From contig NZ_JAKZGO010000004.1 of the NCBI RefSeq assembly GCF_022549785.1, positions 235,603-299,602 of the forward strand: a DNA stretch of 64,000 nucleotides, read 5' to 3'. This document shows positions 55,437 to 64,000 of this stretch, in pieces. Below the pieces are notes generated by a model that was not told the DNA's origin, did no database searches, and saw only the letters and a list, made by a program, of their open reading frames with translations. The first letter of the stretch is position 1. The number at the start of each line of letters is the position of its first letter. This DNA is from Belliella alkalica (GTDB lineage Bacteria > Bacteroidota > Bacteroidia > Cytophagales > Cyclobacteriaceae). A program made the position numbers and the translations under genes.

Positions 55437-56400
55437 AATTTGTAAATATATTTTCTCAATACTTATTCTTGTAGCAATTACCAATCAAAAAGCAATCGGT
55501 TGTGAGGCCTGTGGCTGTGCATTGGGAGGATTCAATTTTGGTATAATTCCACAAAATGAAGCCCACTTTCTTGGGATCAAATATTCTAGATCAAGCTTCT
55601 ATGCAGAGATGACTCATGCAGGACAACGCGAGTTTTCAAACGATCTTTATCAGAGATTGGATATCATGGGTAGGATTGCCCTCAAAGAAAGATGGCAGTT
55701 GAATTTTGTGTTGCCATACATGTATAATCAAATGGATGGCAGCCATGAAAATGAAGCATTAAGTGGCTTTGGTGACCCCATGGTACTCTTGAATTATAAA
55801 GTGTTGGATCAAAAAGGGGATCCCATGGAGAAATGGCTGCACAACTTGTGGATAGGGGGAGGTATCAAAGCTCCTTTGGCAGATTTTGAATATTCCCAGA
55901 CTTCACAACTGATCAATCCAAACTTCCAATTGGGCAGTGGTTCTTGGGACTATTTGACGATGGTCAATTATACTTCAATGAGAAATCGATGGGGTGTAAA
56001 CTTAGAAGGTGTCTATAAATTTAACTCTGAAAATTCTCAAGAATACCGTTTTGGAAATCAATATAATGTCCAAGCTAGTATTTTCTATAAACCAAAAGCA
56101 GAAAAAATCCTTCCAATTCCAATGCTTGGAGTTTATCACGAAAATGGGGGACAGCATACTTTTCAGGGATTCTATCAAGCCAATAGTGGTGGGGATGCGA
56201 CATTCGCTCAGGCAGGGGTACAGGTACAGTTCGGAAATATGATGCTGCATGGAAACTACCAATTGCCTATCCAGCAAAAATTCAAGAGCGATCAGCATGT
56301 AGAGATAGAGGCAAAAGGAAGGTTTTCTTTGACCTTCATTACATTTATCGGAAAGTCTAGGAGAAACAATGTCTTTGGAAAGCTTGAGGTCATTGACTGA
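55429..56400 (+). CDS. Outer-membrane barrel with N-terminal CEACGC motif
   Basis: 323 aa from the ATG at 55429, which overlaps the end of the peroxidase gene by 8 bases; a signal peptide runs to about residue 24. The mature protein begins CEACGCALGG, three Cys in six residues, then a beta-barrel (RLDIMGRIALKERWQLNFVLPYMYN... to GRFSLTFITFIG). It is the last of the mbnP-mbnH run and may move copper or a copper carrier across the outer membrane. The function is inferred from position and the Cys motif. Confidence 0.75.
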   Translation: MNRICKYIFSILILVAITNQKAIGCEACGCALGGFNFGIIPQNEAHFLGIKYSRSSFYAEMTHAGQREFSNDLYQRLDIMGRIALKERWQLNFVLPYMYNQMDGSHENEALSGFGDPMVLLNYKVLDQKGDPMEKWLHNLWIGGGIKAPLADFEYSQTSQLINPNFQLGSGSWDYLTMVNYTSMRNRWGVNLEGVYKFNSENSQEYRFGNQYNVQASIFYKPKAEKILPIPMLGVYHENGGQHTFQGFYQANSGGDATFAQAGVQVQFGNMMLHGNYQLPIQQKFKSDQHVEIEAKGRFSLTFITFIGKSRRNNVFGKLEVID

Positions 56401-56502
56401 GGTAATTTAGTTTTGCGTTGGAGGGAAATTCCTCTAGAGTAATTGCCGATATAAGAACATATTCAACAAAATAATATATAAATCATCATAGAAAATGCAA
56501 AG

Positions 56503-56529
56503 AGCCCGGTTTCTGAAAAACCGGGCTTT
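56503..56529. terminator. Bidirectional terminator between copper barrel and PorT-like gene
   Basis: AGCCCGGTTT pairs with AAACCGGGCT with a short loop, between convergent genes. Confidence 0.85.
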
Positions 56530-56608
56530 ACTATAATAGAAGAACTATTGTAGGTTGTGATTTCCAAAAGGAGCTACTTGAAAAAAGACTTTCAAGCAGC
56601 TTGTAAAT

Positions 56609-57286
56609 CTAAAATCCGAAGCCAATGTATAATTGAGCCACGGAATTTTTGGAGTCATTTGTTAAGTTTCCCGCTATTCCACTTTTCCCGACCTCTCGTA
56701 AGCCATAATTGTAGCGAGCTCCGATCGTAACGTTTTGAACATCAAAGCCAACTCCGGCCAAAAGCCCATAATCCAAAGTATGGAAATCATTTCTGTCCAA
56801 TTCAGTGGCGTTTATTGTACTTAGGTCAGAATTCCTTAGATTCTTAACATTTGCGGAAGCAAGATAGGATAAATAAGGGCCAGCATGAATATTAAGAGGT
56901 CCCACATTCAATGTAAAAGCTAGTGGTAGTTGGATGTAATTCAGGTTGAAGCGAACTTCACCTTCTTCGATACCTAAAGCACTCTCCAATGTACTGCCCC
57001 CATAGGATATTTTTGATCCTACATTCGTGTAAAGTAATTCTGGCTGGAAGGAAACAAAGTTGTTTATTGGAATTTTTGTAAAAACACCAAAATGCAATCC
57101 CACTTTCATGTTTTCATCCTCAACAGTTGGTTGATTGACAAAAAATTGGGATAGGTTAGCCCCTCCTTTAATTCCTAATTTTGGACCAGGATTATTACTT
57201 TGTGCAAAGGATGGTGCAGCAACAATCAGCATTAATAAAGCTATACCAAGCCCCTTCCTGATACGGTAATCATAGTTTGTTTTCAT
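56609..57286 (-). CDS. PorT-family outer-membrane beta-barrel protein
   Basis: 225 aa. A signal peptide (ending APSFAQ) and an OMP_b-brl_2 barrel: PKLGIKGGANLSQF, FVSFQPELLYTNVGSKISYG, NYIQLPLAFTLNVGPLNIHAGPYLSYL, LDYGLLAGVGFDV, and a final LYIGFGF with an aromatic at the end. PorT-like proteins are common small barrels of unknown role in Bacteroidota. It is divergent from the AztD-like gene, with a 245-base shared region. Confidence 0.82.
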   Translation of the reverse strand: MKTNYDYRIRKGLGIALLMLIVAAPSFAQSNNPGPKLGIKGGANLSQFFVNQPTVEDENMKVGLHFGVFTKIPINNFVSFQPELLYTNVGSKISYGGSTLESALGIEEGEVRFNLNYIQLPLAFTLNVGPLNIHAGPYLSYLASANVKNLRNSDLSTINATELDRNDFHTLDYGLLAGVGFDVQNVTIGARYNYGLREVGKSGIAGNLTNDSKNSVAQLYIGFGF

Positions 57287-57482
57287 TTCGATTTGATTTT
57301 TATGTGATTGTTTGAATAAGAAAATTTTAATCTGAAAAAATTATAAATAAAACAATATCTCTATAATATGTAACGATTAATCTCTTTATATGTTCAAATA
57401 TATATTACTGAACTTTGATTTATTTAAGTTAAAAATAAATTAAGTTTATTTATCTATCACTAAGTGGTTTGTGATTTTTGCT

Positions 57483-57534
57483 CAAATCTTTAAATGCAAT
57501 AATGTTGCATTTAAAGATTTGATATCTATTTTTG
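57483..57534 (+). promoter_or_regulatory. Promoter with 17+17 palindromic operator over the -33 box
   Basis: A perfect palindrome, CAAATCTTTAAATGCAA and its complement TTGCATTTAAAGATTTG, spaced by TAATG, spans 57483-57521. TTG at 57505-57507 lies in it and is 19 bases before TATTTTTG (57527-57534), a perfect TANNTTTG -7 box. A repressor bound here would block the -33 element. The inner TGCAATAATGTTGCA is Fur/Zur-like in length and symmetry. Confidence 0.75.
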
Positions 57535-57549
57535 CATAAAAAAAGATTT

Positions 57550-58812
57550 ATGAAAAAGTATTTTGCATTTGCTAGTGCACTATTGTTTGCATCAATGATA
57601 GGATGTCAAGAGAAAGAGGATCCTATTTTGGAGGAACCAAAATTTGAAGAGACAGAAAGTGAATGGATTAGACTGGCTTCATGGAATGAAAGTTCTAGAA
57701 TCAGTCTAATTACACCTGTATCGGGCGATATAGCGCAACCCGACCTTTCTGCTTTTCAGTCTACGAGTGCGAACTATGTTTCTTCTACAGGTAGGTACAT
57801 TGTCTCAATAGAGCGAGCAGATGGCAATGTGAGGTTTTTTGATACTGGGATTGAAAATCATGATGACCATGGTCATGCTTATGCTCCCAAGTGGTTGTCA
57901 TCCAATGCGGCAGCGCCTTTGCCGACGCACTTTTCTTCGACCAATGGTAATATTATTATTTTCAATGATGGAGATGGGACAGTGACTTTTGTTAGAGAGG
58001 CCAACATGGAAGTTCCTAGTTTTACCCCTACTGTAATTGCTAACATCGGCAATGGCGTGCATCACGGTGCTGCTTCTTGGTTGAAAGGAAATAAACTTGC
58101 CGTTACATTTAAGGACGAAGGAACTGCAGGAGCCTTGCCGCAAAGAGTAAAGATCATCAATACTACTGGTCAAGTGTTGTATGAAAAAGAGGGTGTCTCT
58201 GTTACTGGCATCCACGGCGATGCTTCTAATGGTGACTATGTTGTTTTTGGTGGTACAGAAGGAGTGATTCTTGCGAGTTCAGATAATCAGATCAGTTTGA
58301 TTCCTAATCCAAGCCCATTAGAATCTACTTCAGGGAATTGGATGGGTACAATAAAGGCAAATGACAACGTAAATAAGTTTTATGGTTATGCTCGGAATCA
58401 TGGTGTTTTTGAGATAGATCCTGCGGCTGGTACTATCAAACCTACCTTTTTGTCAAATAATATCAAGACCTATTTGCTAAGTGCAGATGGTGGGCATTTG
58501 ATTGTTCAGACTAATGATAATGTGGTGAAAGTTTTTGATACCACTTCAGGAAATGAATTGGCTTCCAAAACGGTGACTGTAGCAGAAAATGTAAATGCAG
58601 GTGCTCGAAAAGGAGCGGATGAGTTGGAGCATTATAGGATGATGAGTGAAGGAAACCCAGTTTTGACAGCTTCTGAAAACTACCTTTATGTACTGGAAGC
58701 AGACAAAACGAAGATACATGTTAGAAATCTAAAAACTCTAAATACTGTGGCTGTCATGGACGCACCATCGGGTATATCCAACATTATGAGAGTTGGGTTT
58801 CAAGTTAAGTAG
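57550..58812 (+). CDS. AztD-like beta-propeller lipoprotein, probably zinc-binding
   Basis: 420 aa from the ATG at 57550; a TTG at 57532 lies in the -7 box and cannot be the start. Lipoprotein signal ends SMIGCQE (Cys19). The propeller has a His-rich loop, IENHDDHGHAYAP (His104, 107, 109), and NGVHHGAASW and SVTGIHGDAS further in. AztD is a periplasmic zinc chaperone with such a loop. The palindromic operator suggests metal control. Similarity to AztD is from general features only. Confidence 0.72.
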   Translation: MKKYFAFASALLFASMIGCQEKEDPILEEPKFEETESEWIRLASWNESSRISLITPVSGDIAQPDLSAFQSTSANYVSSTGRYIVSIERADGNVRFFDTGIENHDDHGHAYAPKWLSSNAAAPLPTHFSSTNGNIIIFNDGDGTVTFVREANMEVPSFTPTVIANIGNGVHHGAASWLKGNKLAVTFKDEGTAGALPQRVKIINTTGQVLYEKEGVSVTGIHGDASNGDYVVFGGTEGVILASSDNQISLIPNPSPLESTSGNWMGTIKANDNVNKFYGYARNHGVFEIDPAAGTIKPTFLSNNIKTYLLSADGGHLIVQTNDNVVKVFDTTSGNELASKTVTVAENVNAGARKGADELEHYRMMSEGNPVLTASENYLYVLEADKTKIHVRNLKTLNTVAVMDAPSGISNIMRVGFQVK

Positions 58813-58834
58813 TTAGAATGTGATTTGAATAAAT

Positions 58835-58867
58835 AGCCAGTCCAAACCTTATGGGCTGGCTTTTTTC
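58835..58867 (+). terminator. Rho-independent terminator of the AztD-like gene
   Basis: AGCCAGTCC pairs with GGGCTGGCT (one G:T), followed by a run of T. Confidence 0.9.
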
Positions 58868-58952
58868 TTTTTCTATATTTTTGTGGGTGACTTATAGCAC
58901 ATTTTTTGTCTTATAAAAACTTGAGCTTTGCCTGTATGGTAAGGTTACTGAA

Positions 58953-59639
58953 ATGGCAAGAATAAGCTCAATATTAATAGTACTTGTCTTTGGGATGATT
59001 TCTTGTCAATCCAAAACATCAGACCACCATCTGGTGGAAGTACATACAGAAAATCTCTTAGAAGCACTCTTAAAAGGAAATGAACGGTTTGCAGAGGACC
59101 ACCCATTGCATCCAGATCAGACATTAGAAAGATTGAGGGAGTTATCTTCAGGTCAGCACCCCGTAGCGGCGATAGTTAGCTGCTCAGATTCGCGGGTTCC
59201 ACCTGAGTTGGTATTTGATCAAGGCTTGGGGGACTTATTTGTCATCAGAAATGCAGGGAATATTGTTGGTGATTATGAAATTGGTAGCTTGGAATATGCT
59301 ATAGAGCATTTAGAGGTTCCAATAGTGATAATCCTTGGTCATACCAAGTGTGGTGCCATTGGAGCATTTGTAGATCAAGATCATGATCATTCCCATCATT
59401 ATTCTGAATACATTCAAAAAATCATTGATTTTATCGATGCGGAGGAAGAGGAAAAATCCATACCAAGAGACATTCCTGATTTTTATGAAAAAGCGATTGA
59501 AGCTAATGTCTTACATGGAATTCATGAGTTGAAAAATAAACTTCCTCACATAAATGAACGGATTGCTACAAATAAGCTGAGATTGGTGGGGGCTATTTAT
59601 GATATAGATACGGGGAAAGTAAAGCTAGTTGAAGAGTAA
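58953..59639 (+). CDS. Beta-class carbonic anhydrase, lipoprotein
   Basis: 228 aa. A lipoprotein signal ends FGMISCQS, so it is exported. The zinc ligands are Cys77 (in SCSDSR, with the Asp79-Arg81 dyad), His130 and Cys133 (GHTKCGA). A His-rich stretch DQDHDHSHHYSEY follows the last ligand and is unusual for the family. It converts CO2 and bicarbonate in the periplasm. The zinc-linked propeller gene is directly upstream, with a terminator between them. Confidence 0.93.
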   Translation: MARISSILIVLVFGMISCQSKTSDHHLVEVHTENLLEALLKGNERFAEDHPLHPDQTLERLRELSSGQHPVAAIVSCSDSRVPPELVFDQGLGDLFVIRNAGNIVGDYEIGSLEYAIEHLEVPIVIILGHTKCGAIGAFVDQDHDHSHHYSEYIQKIIDFIDAEEEEKSIPRDIPDFYEKAIEANVLHGIHELKNKLPHINERIATNKLRLVGAIYDIDTGKVKLVEE

Positions 59640-59688
59640 AAAAAGGAAGCCAAAGACTTCCAATTTTTATTTCATACACTAGTCTAGC

Positions 59689-61194
59689 TTAGAAAATATG
59701 TCCAAAACCAAAGAAGAACTGACCGCCTTCTCTACTTTGGGCATAATCCAATCTAAGGACAGTCGATTGGTTCCAAGCAATTCGTCCCCCAACACCTGGA
59801 GCTCCTCTAAAATTATTAAGCTGCATATCTGTCAGCCCTTCCCATACTGTCCCGAAGTCATAAAATGGAGTAACACCAAGAGCAAAATGCTGATTGAATG
59901 CATTGAAATCGTAAAGCCTAGCTCGCATTTCCAAATTGACCAATCCTACAGTTGGGGCCATAAACCTTGCTTCTCTATATCCTCTCAACGAACGGCCACC
60001 GCCAAGAACCAAGATGCCTCCTGCCTCTGCTTGGGAAGAAAGATCCCACATTTCTATAAAGTTGATGTTTGGCCCGAAGATATGTCCAATAGCTGCCAAA
60101 CCCGCAAAAGTCAGTCTGTTTCTGTTATTTTTCCATCTATGGAAAGTGTGGATAAATTGACCCTGAACCATAAACTTATTGAAATTAAAATCAGAAGCTA
60201 ACCATGGAGCTGAGTACTCGTGGGAATATTGCAAGAATATCCCTTTCGAAGGATCTGGTTCTAAATCACGTGTATCATAAATCAAGGCTGCGGCCAGCAT
60301 GGAAGTGAACTTGAACCCATCAGAGAACCCAGAAAGGTTGAACCTATCCCAAGTGCCATCATTGATTTGCTGATTGACCAAAGTCTGTCCTTGTATGGCT
60401 TCCACTTCGGTACCATTTGGTAGGAATGCTTCTTCAGCAATCCTACCAGTATAATCTTCAAAGGCAGTGAACAAAGCTTCATATCCAAACATCAATCTAA
60501 GTTTACCTCCCATTTCAACCCTCTCTCCCAAAGCATTGAAAAGCAGTTCTCTTTGGATAAACTGGTTATAGTGCGTATTTGTCTGCATTCTTCCTCCATT
60601 TCTGGGTACGGCGATTTTGAGGTTGTCTTCATAGTCATTGACTTTGTTGAATTGACGGACCCCTCCTTCAGCACCTGCCGATTTGTCTTGGAAACTAAGG
60701 TTGTTGAGTGTCTCTCTGCCTATTCCCCAATATTGTGCATTTGGATCCTCCCAAACTACGGCATCAGCCCTAAATCTCCATTTGGAGTTAAAGATGTAAG
60801 GGACATCCAAATTTACAGCAGCTCTAACACGGCCATTTTCAAAAACAAAGAACTCTGAATTGATACTGTATCTATATGGTGTATAATAAAAGAATGGATC
60901 TTCTTTGGTTTTGTTCTGGAAGAAAAACACATTTCCGCCAATACCGAAACCACGGATTGGGTCAAATTCAAATCTTGGCAAACCCGTTACAAAAAATCCT
61001 TCTTTCTTGTTAAGGATATCTTCACGAGACAGCTTTTTGTCATCTGACAATTCAAATGGAAGACTAATCGTATCCAAAATCGCCAGTCTTTCGGTGTTTT
61101 TGTGTCCCTCAGGATCTCTTATATTGATTGCCATTTCCTGGGCAAAAGCGGTTTTTGTCAGCAAGACGAAAAGAATTAATAGTAGTTTTTTCAT
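59689..61194 (-). CDS. Omp85/BamA-like outer-membrane barrel (no POTRA)
   Basis: 501 aa. A signal peptide (ending LTKTAFAQ), an N-terminal region of 75 residues (DUF5982-like), then a barrel with the Omp85 signature GGGRSLRGYREARF and a final strand ending FFFGFGHIF with a terminal Phe. No POTRA repeats are present, so it is a surface-antigen-type barrel rather than BamA. It converges on the carbonic anhydrase gene. Confidence 0.82.
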   Translation of the reverse strand: MKKLLLILFVLLTKTAFAQEMAINIRDPEGHKNTERLAILDTISLPFELSDDKKLSREDILNKKEGFFVTGLPRFEFDPIRGFGIGGNVFFFQNKTKEDPFFYYTPYRYSINSEFFVFENGRVRAAVNLDVPYIFNSKWRFRADAVVWEDPNAQYWGIGRETLNNLSFQDKSAGAEGGVRQFNKVNDYEDNLKIAVPRNGGRMQTNTHYNQFIQRELLFNALGERVEMGGKLRLMFGYEALFTAFEDYTGRIAEEAFLPNGTEVEAIQGQTLVNQQINDGTWDRFNLSGFSDGFKFTSMLAAALIYDTRDLEPDPSKGIFLQYSHEYSAPWLASDFNFNKFMVQGQFIHTFHRWKNNRNRLTFAGLAAIGHIFGPNINFIEMWDLSSQAEAGGILVLGGGRSLRGYREARFMAPTVGLVNLEMRARLYDFNAFNQHFALGVTPFYDFGTVWEGLTDMQLNNFRGAPGVGGRIAWNQSTVLRLDYAQSREGGQFFFGFGHIF

Positions 61195-61299
61195 AACGAA
61201 AAGAAATAGAATACACTACACAAAAGTACAAAGCAGTGCCCTGGTCATCCTTTAAGGATTGATTAGAAAAAAATTAGAATTTTCTTAGAAAGGTTTTTG

Positions 61300-62649
61300 T
61301 CAGAAGTTAATTGTGACTTGGGTTCCTTTACCTATTTCAGAAGATATTTGGATTTTTCCTTCATGTAAAGTGATAATCTTTTCTACCAAAAAAAGTCCTA
61401 TTCCGGTTCCTTCTGCGAAACCTTTATTGGTACCTCTAAAAAAAGGTGTGAATAGCTTATTCAAATCTGATTTTACTATGCCGATTCCATTGTCGATAAA
61501 AGTTACCGTAGGTTTTGATTTTGTTGACGAAATTTTAACCGTACAAGTATGGTTTTCTGAAAACTTGCAGGCATTCTCAATCAGGTTTTTGAATGCTGTA
61601 CTGATTAAATAGGCATTCCCTCTAACGGTAATCTCTTCTTCTTCCAAATACTCTGGTAACTCCATTTCTATTTTATAGTCGCCATGATTCTTCTGTACTC
61701 TTTGGCTTGCTTCTATTATACATTCATCAATTCTAATCTGCTGGAAGTTGACTTCTGTTGGATCATAACTCGCTTTAGCCAAGTCAAAGAAGGTTTCTGA
61801 GAGTTGGGCAATTTTCTTGGAATCATTCAAGACAGTTTCTAACGTAAGCTGGTATTCTTGGGGGTTTCTATCCTTTGATAAACTTAGCTCGATTTCTCCG
61901 ATAACAATAGCCAAAGGTGTTCGGAATTCATGCGCGAGATAGGATACAAATTGCTTTTGAGATTCGAATGATTTTTCCAAACGTTTCAGCATTGCATTGA
62001 AGGTTTTGGCAAGTAAGCCTATTTCGTCATTTCCTTCTTTCAATCTTAAATCAAGGTTGCTTGCGGAGATCTTTCTGGCATCATCAGCCATTTTGGCCAA
62101 GGGTTTCAGGGATTTTTTAGAAAAATATTTCCCTGTCAGAAATATTAGTAACAATCCTGAGAAAAAGGAAATCAGCATTGTCGAACGAAGATTGTTTAAT
62201 TTGTTATATCCATATCCATCAAAAGCAGCTGCGGTAATGATGAAATTTTTCTCCTGAAACTGATAGATCATCCCAATCACTTGCCAGTCAGCCTGGATGA
62301 ACTGAATTTTATCTGCTTTGAGAATCTCTGCCAACATCTCGGGAGTTTCTTTGACAAAATCAATATCTACTGCATCATGATAAATCAAATTATAGTGATC
62401 GTCATAAATGGCTGTTTCTACTTCATAGAGTATTTCTCGATTATTCTTATAAATTGTCTGTAAGGTTTCTGCATCAAGTTGTGTTGCTAGTAAAAGGTTG
62501 ACTTTTGTGATGGCTTCCTTTTCAAGGATATTGTAGAATTCGTTTGCTCGATTTTGTGAGGCTGAAAAATAAACGATAGTCATAAAAAGAGCTAAAATCC
62601 CTGCACTTACAGTGGTAAAAAGGGAAGTGATACGTTGCTGAATATTCAT
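61300..62649 (-). CDS. Sensor histidine kinase
   Basis: 449 aa. Two transmembrane segments (about residues 12-31 and 158-176) flank a periplasmic sensor of about 125 residues; HAMP follows, then HisKA with His240 in YLAHEFRTPLA, and HATPase with NLIENACKFSE, DNGIGI and GTGIGLFLVEKI. It phosphorylates the response regulator encoded directly upstream, with which it overlaps by 4 bases. The stimulus is unknown. Confidence 0.93.
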   Translation of the reverse strand: MNIQQRITSLFTTVSAGILALFMTIVYFSASQNRANEFYNILEKEAITKVNLLLATQLDAETLQTIYKNNREILYEVETAIYDDHYNLIYHDAVDIDFVKETPEMLAEILKADKIQFIQADWQVIGMIYQFQEKNFIITAAAFDGYGYNKLNNLRSTMLISFFSGLLLIFLTGKYFSKKSLKPLAKMADDARKISASNLDLRLKEGNDEIGLLAKTFNAMLKRLEKSFESQKQFVSYLAHEFRTPLAIVIGEIELSLSKDRNPQEYQLTLETVLNDSKKIAQLSETFFDLAKASYDPTEVNFQQIRIDECIIEASQRVQKNHGDYKIEMELPEYLEEEEITVRGNAYLISTAFKNLIENACKFSENHTCTVKISSTKSKPTVTFIDNGIGIVKSDLNKLFTPFFRGTNKGFAEGTGIGLFLVEKIITLHEGKIQISSEIGKGTQVTINF

Positions 62650-63338
62650 GGTGTCTGAAGGATAAATCCCATTCCTGGCCTGGTGTGAATCAGTTTTTCT
62701 TCGAAGGGTTTGTCAACTTTTTTTCTGATATAGTTGATATATACATCTATGAAATTGGTGCCTGTATCAAAATTGACCCCCCAAACTTCTTGTGCGATTT
62801 CCTCTCTGGACAAAACTCTCTCTGGGTTTTGGATCAAATAGGTGAGAAGATTGAATTCTTTAGGAGTTAGGTTGATCTCTTTCTCTGCTCTAAACACTTT
62901 TTTTCGTAGGCGATCTATCTTTAAATCAGCATAAGAAATTTCATCATTTTGGAAAAAATCATTAAATCCTTGACTTCTTTTGAGAAGAGTTCTGATTCTT
63001 GCCAATAGCTCTCTTAAATCAAACGGCTTGACTAAATAGTCATCTGCACCAGCGTCAAAGCCTTCTACCTTGTCATCAGTTGTGCCGAGTGCGGTAAGCA
63101 TAATGATTGGGATTTTGGGGTGCTTTTCCCGTAGTTGCTTAGAGACTTCCAGTCCATCGATTTTTGGTAGAATTAGATCTGTAATCACTAAATCTGGTTT
63201 CGTGTTTTCAAACAATTTCAATCCAAACTCCCCATCATAAGCCAATAAAACATCCATTCCAGACTCTTCCAGTCCTCTTTGTAATAAGGAAGCTATTCTG
63301 ACATCATCTTCTATGACAAGTATTTTGGATTTTTTCAT
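62646..63338 (-). CDS. OmpR-family response regulator
   Basis: 230 aa. The receiver has Asp54 (VITDLILPKIDG) as phospho-acceptor and Lys103 in YLVKPFDLREL; the C-terminal winged helix is ERVLSREEIAQEVWG, FIDVYINYIRKKVDK. It overlaps the kinase start by 4 bases (ATGA), so the pair is coupled. Similar pairs in Bacteroidota often control metal-efflux or envelope genes. Confidence 0.95.
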   Translation of the reverse strand: MKKSKILVIEDDVRIASLLQRGLEESGMDVLLAYDGEFGLKLFENTKPDLVITDLILPKIDGLEVSKQLREKHPKIPIIMLTALGTTDDKVEGFDAGADDYLVKPFDLRELLARIRTLLKRSQGFNDFFQNDEISYADLKIDRLRKKVFRAEKEINLTPKEFNLLTYLIQNPERVLSREEIAQEVWGVNFDTGTNFIDVYINYIRKKVDKPFEEKLIHTRPGMGFILQTP

Positions 63339-63392
63339 TGCTTAAAGATACCAAACTTCCTAAGTTGTGATATTAGAAAAACATTATAAAAC

Positions 63393-63418
63393 AAAAAACC
63401 TCGTATCTCTACGAGGTT
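63393..63418 (-). terminator. Terminator after the tRNA pair
   Basis: AACCTCGTA pairs with TACGAGGTT followed by T-run on the minus strand. Confidence 0.9.
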
Positions 63419-63422
63419 TAAG

Positions 63423-63506
63423 TACCAGGAGCGGGAATCGAACCCGCACGGCCGTGAAGCCACAAGATTTTAAGTCTTGCGTGTCTACCAATTCCACCAT
63501 CCCGGC
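63423..63506 (-). tRNA. tRNA-Leu (anticodon TAA)
   Basis: 84 nt. The anticodon stem CAAGA/TCTTG holds the loop CTTAAAA, anticodon TAA. It has a class-II variable arm (TGGCTTCACGGCCG), a T-loop GTTCGATTC, and an acceptor stem GCCGGGA against TCCTGGT with two G:T pairs. The CCA end is not encoded. Confidence 0.95.
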
Positions 63507-63543
63507 TTCACTTCGACTTTTGTCGGAGCTACTTGTAAACAAC

Positions 63544-63568
63544 AAAGCCCTTCTTCAAGGGCTTTTTG
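63544..63568. terminator. Terminator-like hairpin between the two tRNAs
   Basis: AAAGCCCTT pairs with AAGGGCTTT and has a T-run on the plus side. It lies directly next to the tRNA-Gly end. Confidence 0.7.
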
Positions 63569-63641
<73 letters not shown>

Positions 63642-63785
63642 TTTTGTTTTATTTTTGACTTCAACCTTTTGTTTCCGTCTTTTGTGTGTGCAAAGGTATA
63701 TCAGTTTTCTTTATTTGCAAAAGCAAAGAGAAAAAAAAATCAAATATTTATCCATTTAAACTTTCTAGTGTTGATTATCAGGAAA

Positions 63786-64000
63786 TTAATTTATCGATGT
63801 TGTAAACAGAATTTTCATCAATTCTATTGTGTTTTTTGCTTTTAGCTTTTTGAAGATGTTTTTGCGGTGTGTATTTACAGTGTTTTTGGCAATGTTAAGA
63901 AATTCAGCAATTTCTTGGGAACTTTTACCTTCCAATATAAGATTTGAAATTTCTTTCTCTTTTTTTGTTAGATTGAAGTTGATCGTTTGAGGATCTTTTT
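63786..64000 (-). CDS. LuxR-type HTH regulator, C-terminal part (5' end outside window)
   Basis: About 71 codons run from the window's right edge to TAA at 63786. They encode a GerE/LuxR DNA-binding domain: FNLTKKEKEISNLILEGKSSQEIAEFL, then AKNTVNTHRKNIFKKL. The sensor or receiver part is beyond the window. It ends 145 bases before the tRNA-Gly gene. As a fragment its regulated genes cannot be told. Confidence 0.85.
   Translation of the reverse strand, partial: KDPQTINFNLTKKEKEISNLILEGKSSQEIAEFLNIAKNTVNTHRKNIFKKLKAKNTIELMKILFTTSIN

Overview
The window looks like chromosome of a Bacteroidota, order Cytophagales, probably Cyclobacteriaceae (Algoriphagus/Belliella-like). The evidence is a gldD gliding lipoprotein gene, paired SusC/RagA-type TonB receptors and lipoproteins, Bacteroidota-type promoters (TANNTTTG), weak Shine-Dalgarno sites, about 40% GC, and many lipoproteins and S1/P1, SSS and 6-bladed propeller proteins typical of that group. 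This is inferred from protein resemblance only; no database search was possible.

Layout: (1) 1-5.2 kb is the end of a glycan-degradation locus, with a GH43, a decayed GH43 tail and a GH2 beta-galactosidase. (2) 5.2-21 kb is a mixed stretch: DinB, GldD, SSS symporter, NahK-like sugar kinase, amidase, sialidase-like lipoprotein, M20 peptidase, alanine racemase, desaturase, MazG-like, Tat-exported SOD. (3) 21-30.7 kb holds housekeeping genes: dapF, secA with a SPOR lipoprotein and an M20 hydrolase, S1/P1 nuclease, recG. (4) 30.7-34.5 kb is accessory: a short secreted four-Cys peptide gene followed by two propeller lipoproteins and a CxxC lipoprotein, then a decayed secreted-protein gene. (5) 34.5-44.6 kb: RluE-like synthase, an orphan MoxR, a beta-helix lipoprotein with its TonB receptor, and a second TonB receptor behind a His/Cys-rich small protein. 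(6) 44.6-46.0 kb: an AAA_14/DUF4143 gene bracketed by about 98-bp direct repeats with perfect hairpins. (7) 48-51.1 kb: an arsenic operon (arsR, DUF6428, LMW-PTP-type arsenate reductase, ACR3). (8) 52.3-56.4 kb: a putative copper locus with two paralogous small FC-C-C membrane peptides, MbnP, MbnH and a CxxCGC barrel. (9) 57.5-59.6 kb: a putative zinc unit, with a His-rich AztD-like propeller under a 17+17 palindromic operator, then a beta-carbonic anhydrase. (10) 59.7-64 kb: Omp85-like barrel, two-component system, tRNA-Leu and tRNA-Gly, and a truncated LuxR-type regulator.

The intergenic spaces hold at least two families of short elements with terminal inverted repeats (about 135 and 150-170 bp, two copies each), IS-end-like 25-mers and clustered REP-like hairpins. 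The best candidates for undescribed biology are the peptide-propeller cluster, the repeat-bracketed AAA_14 gene, and the metal loci at 52-59.6 kb with their paired Cys peptides and operator.
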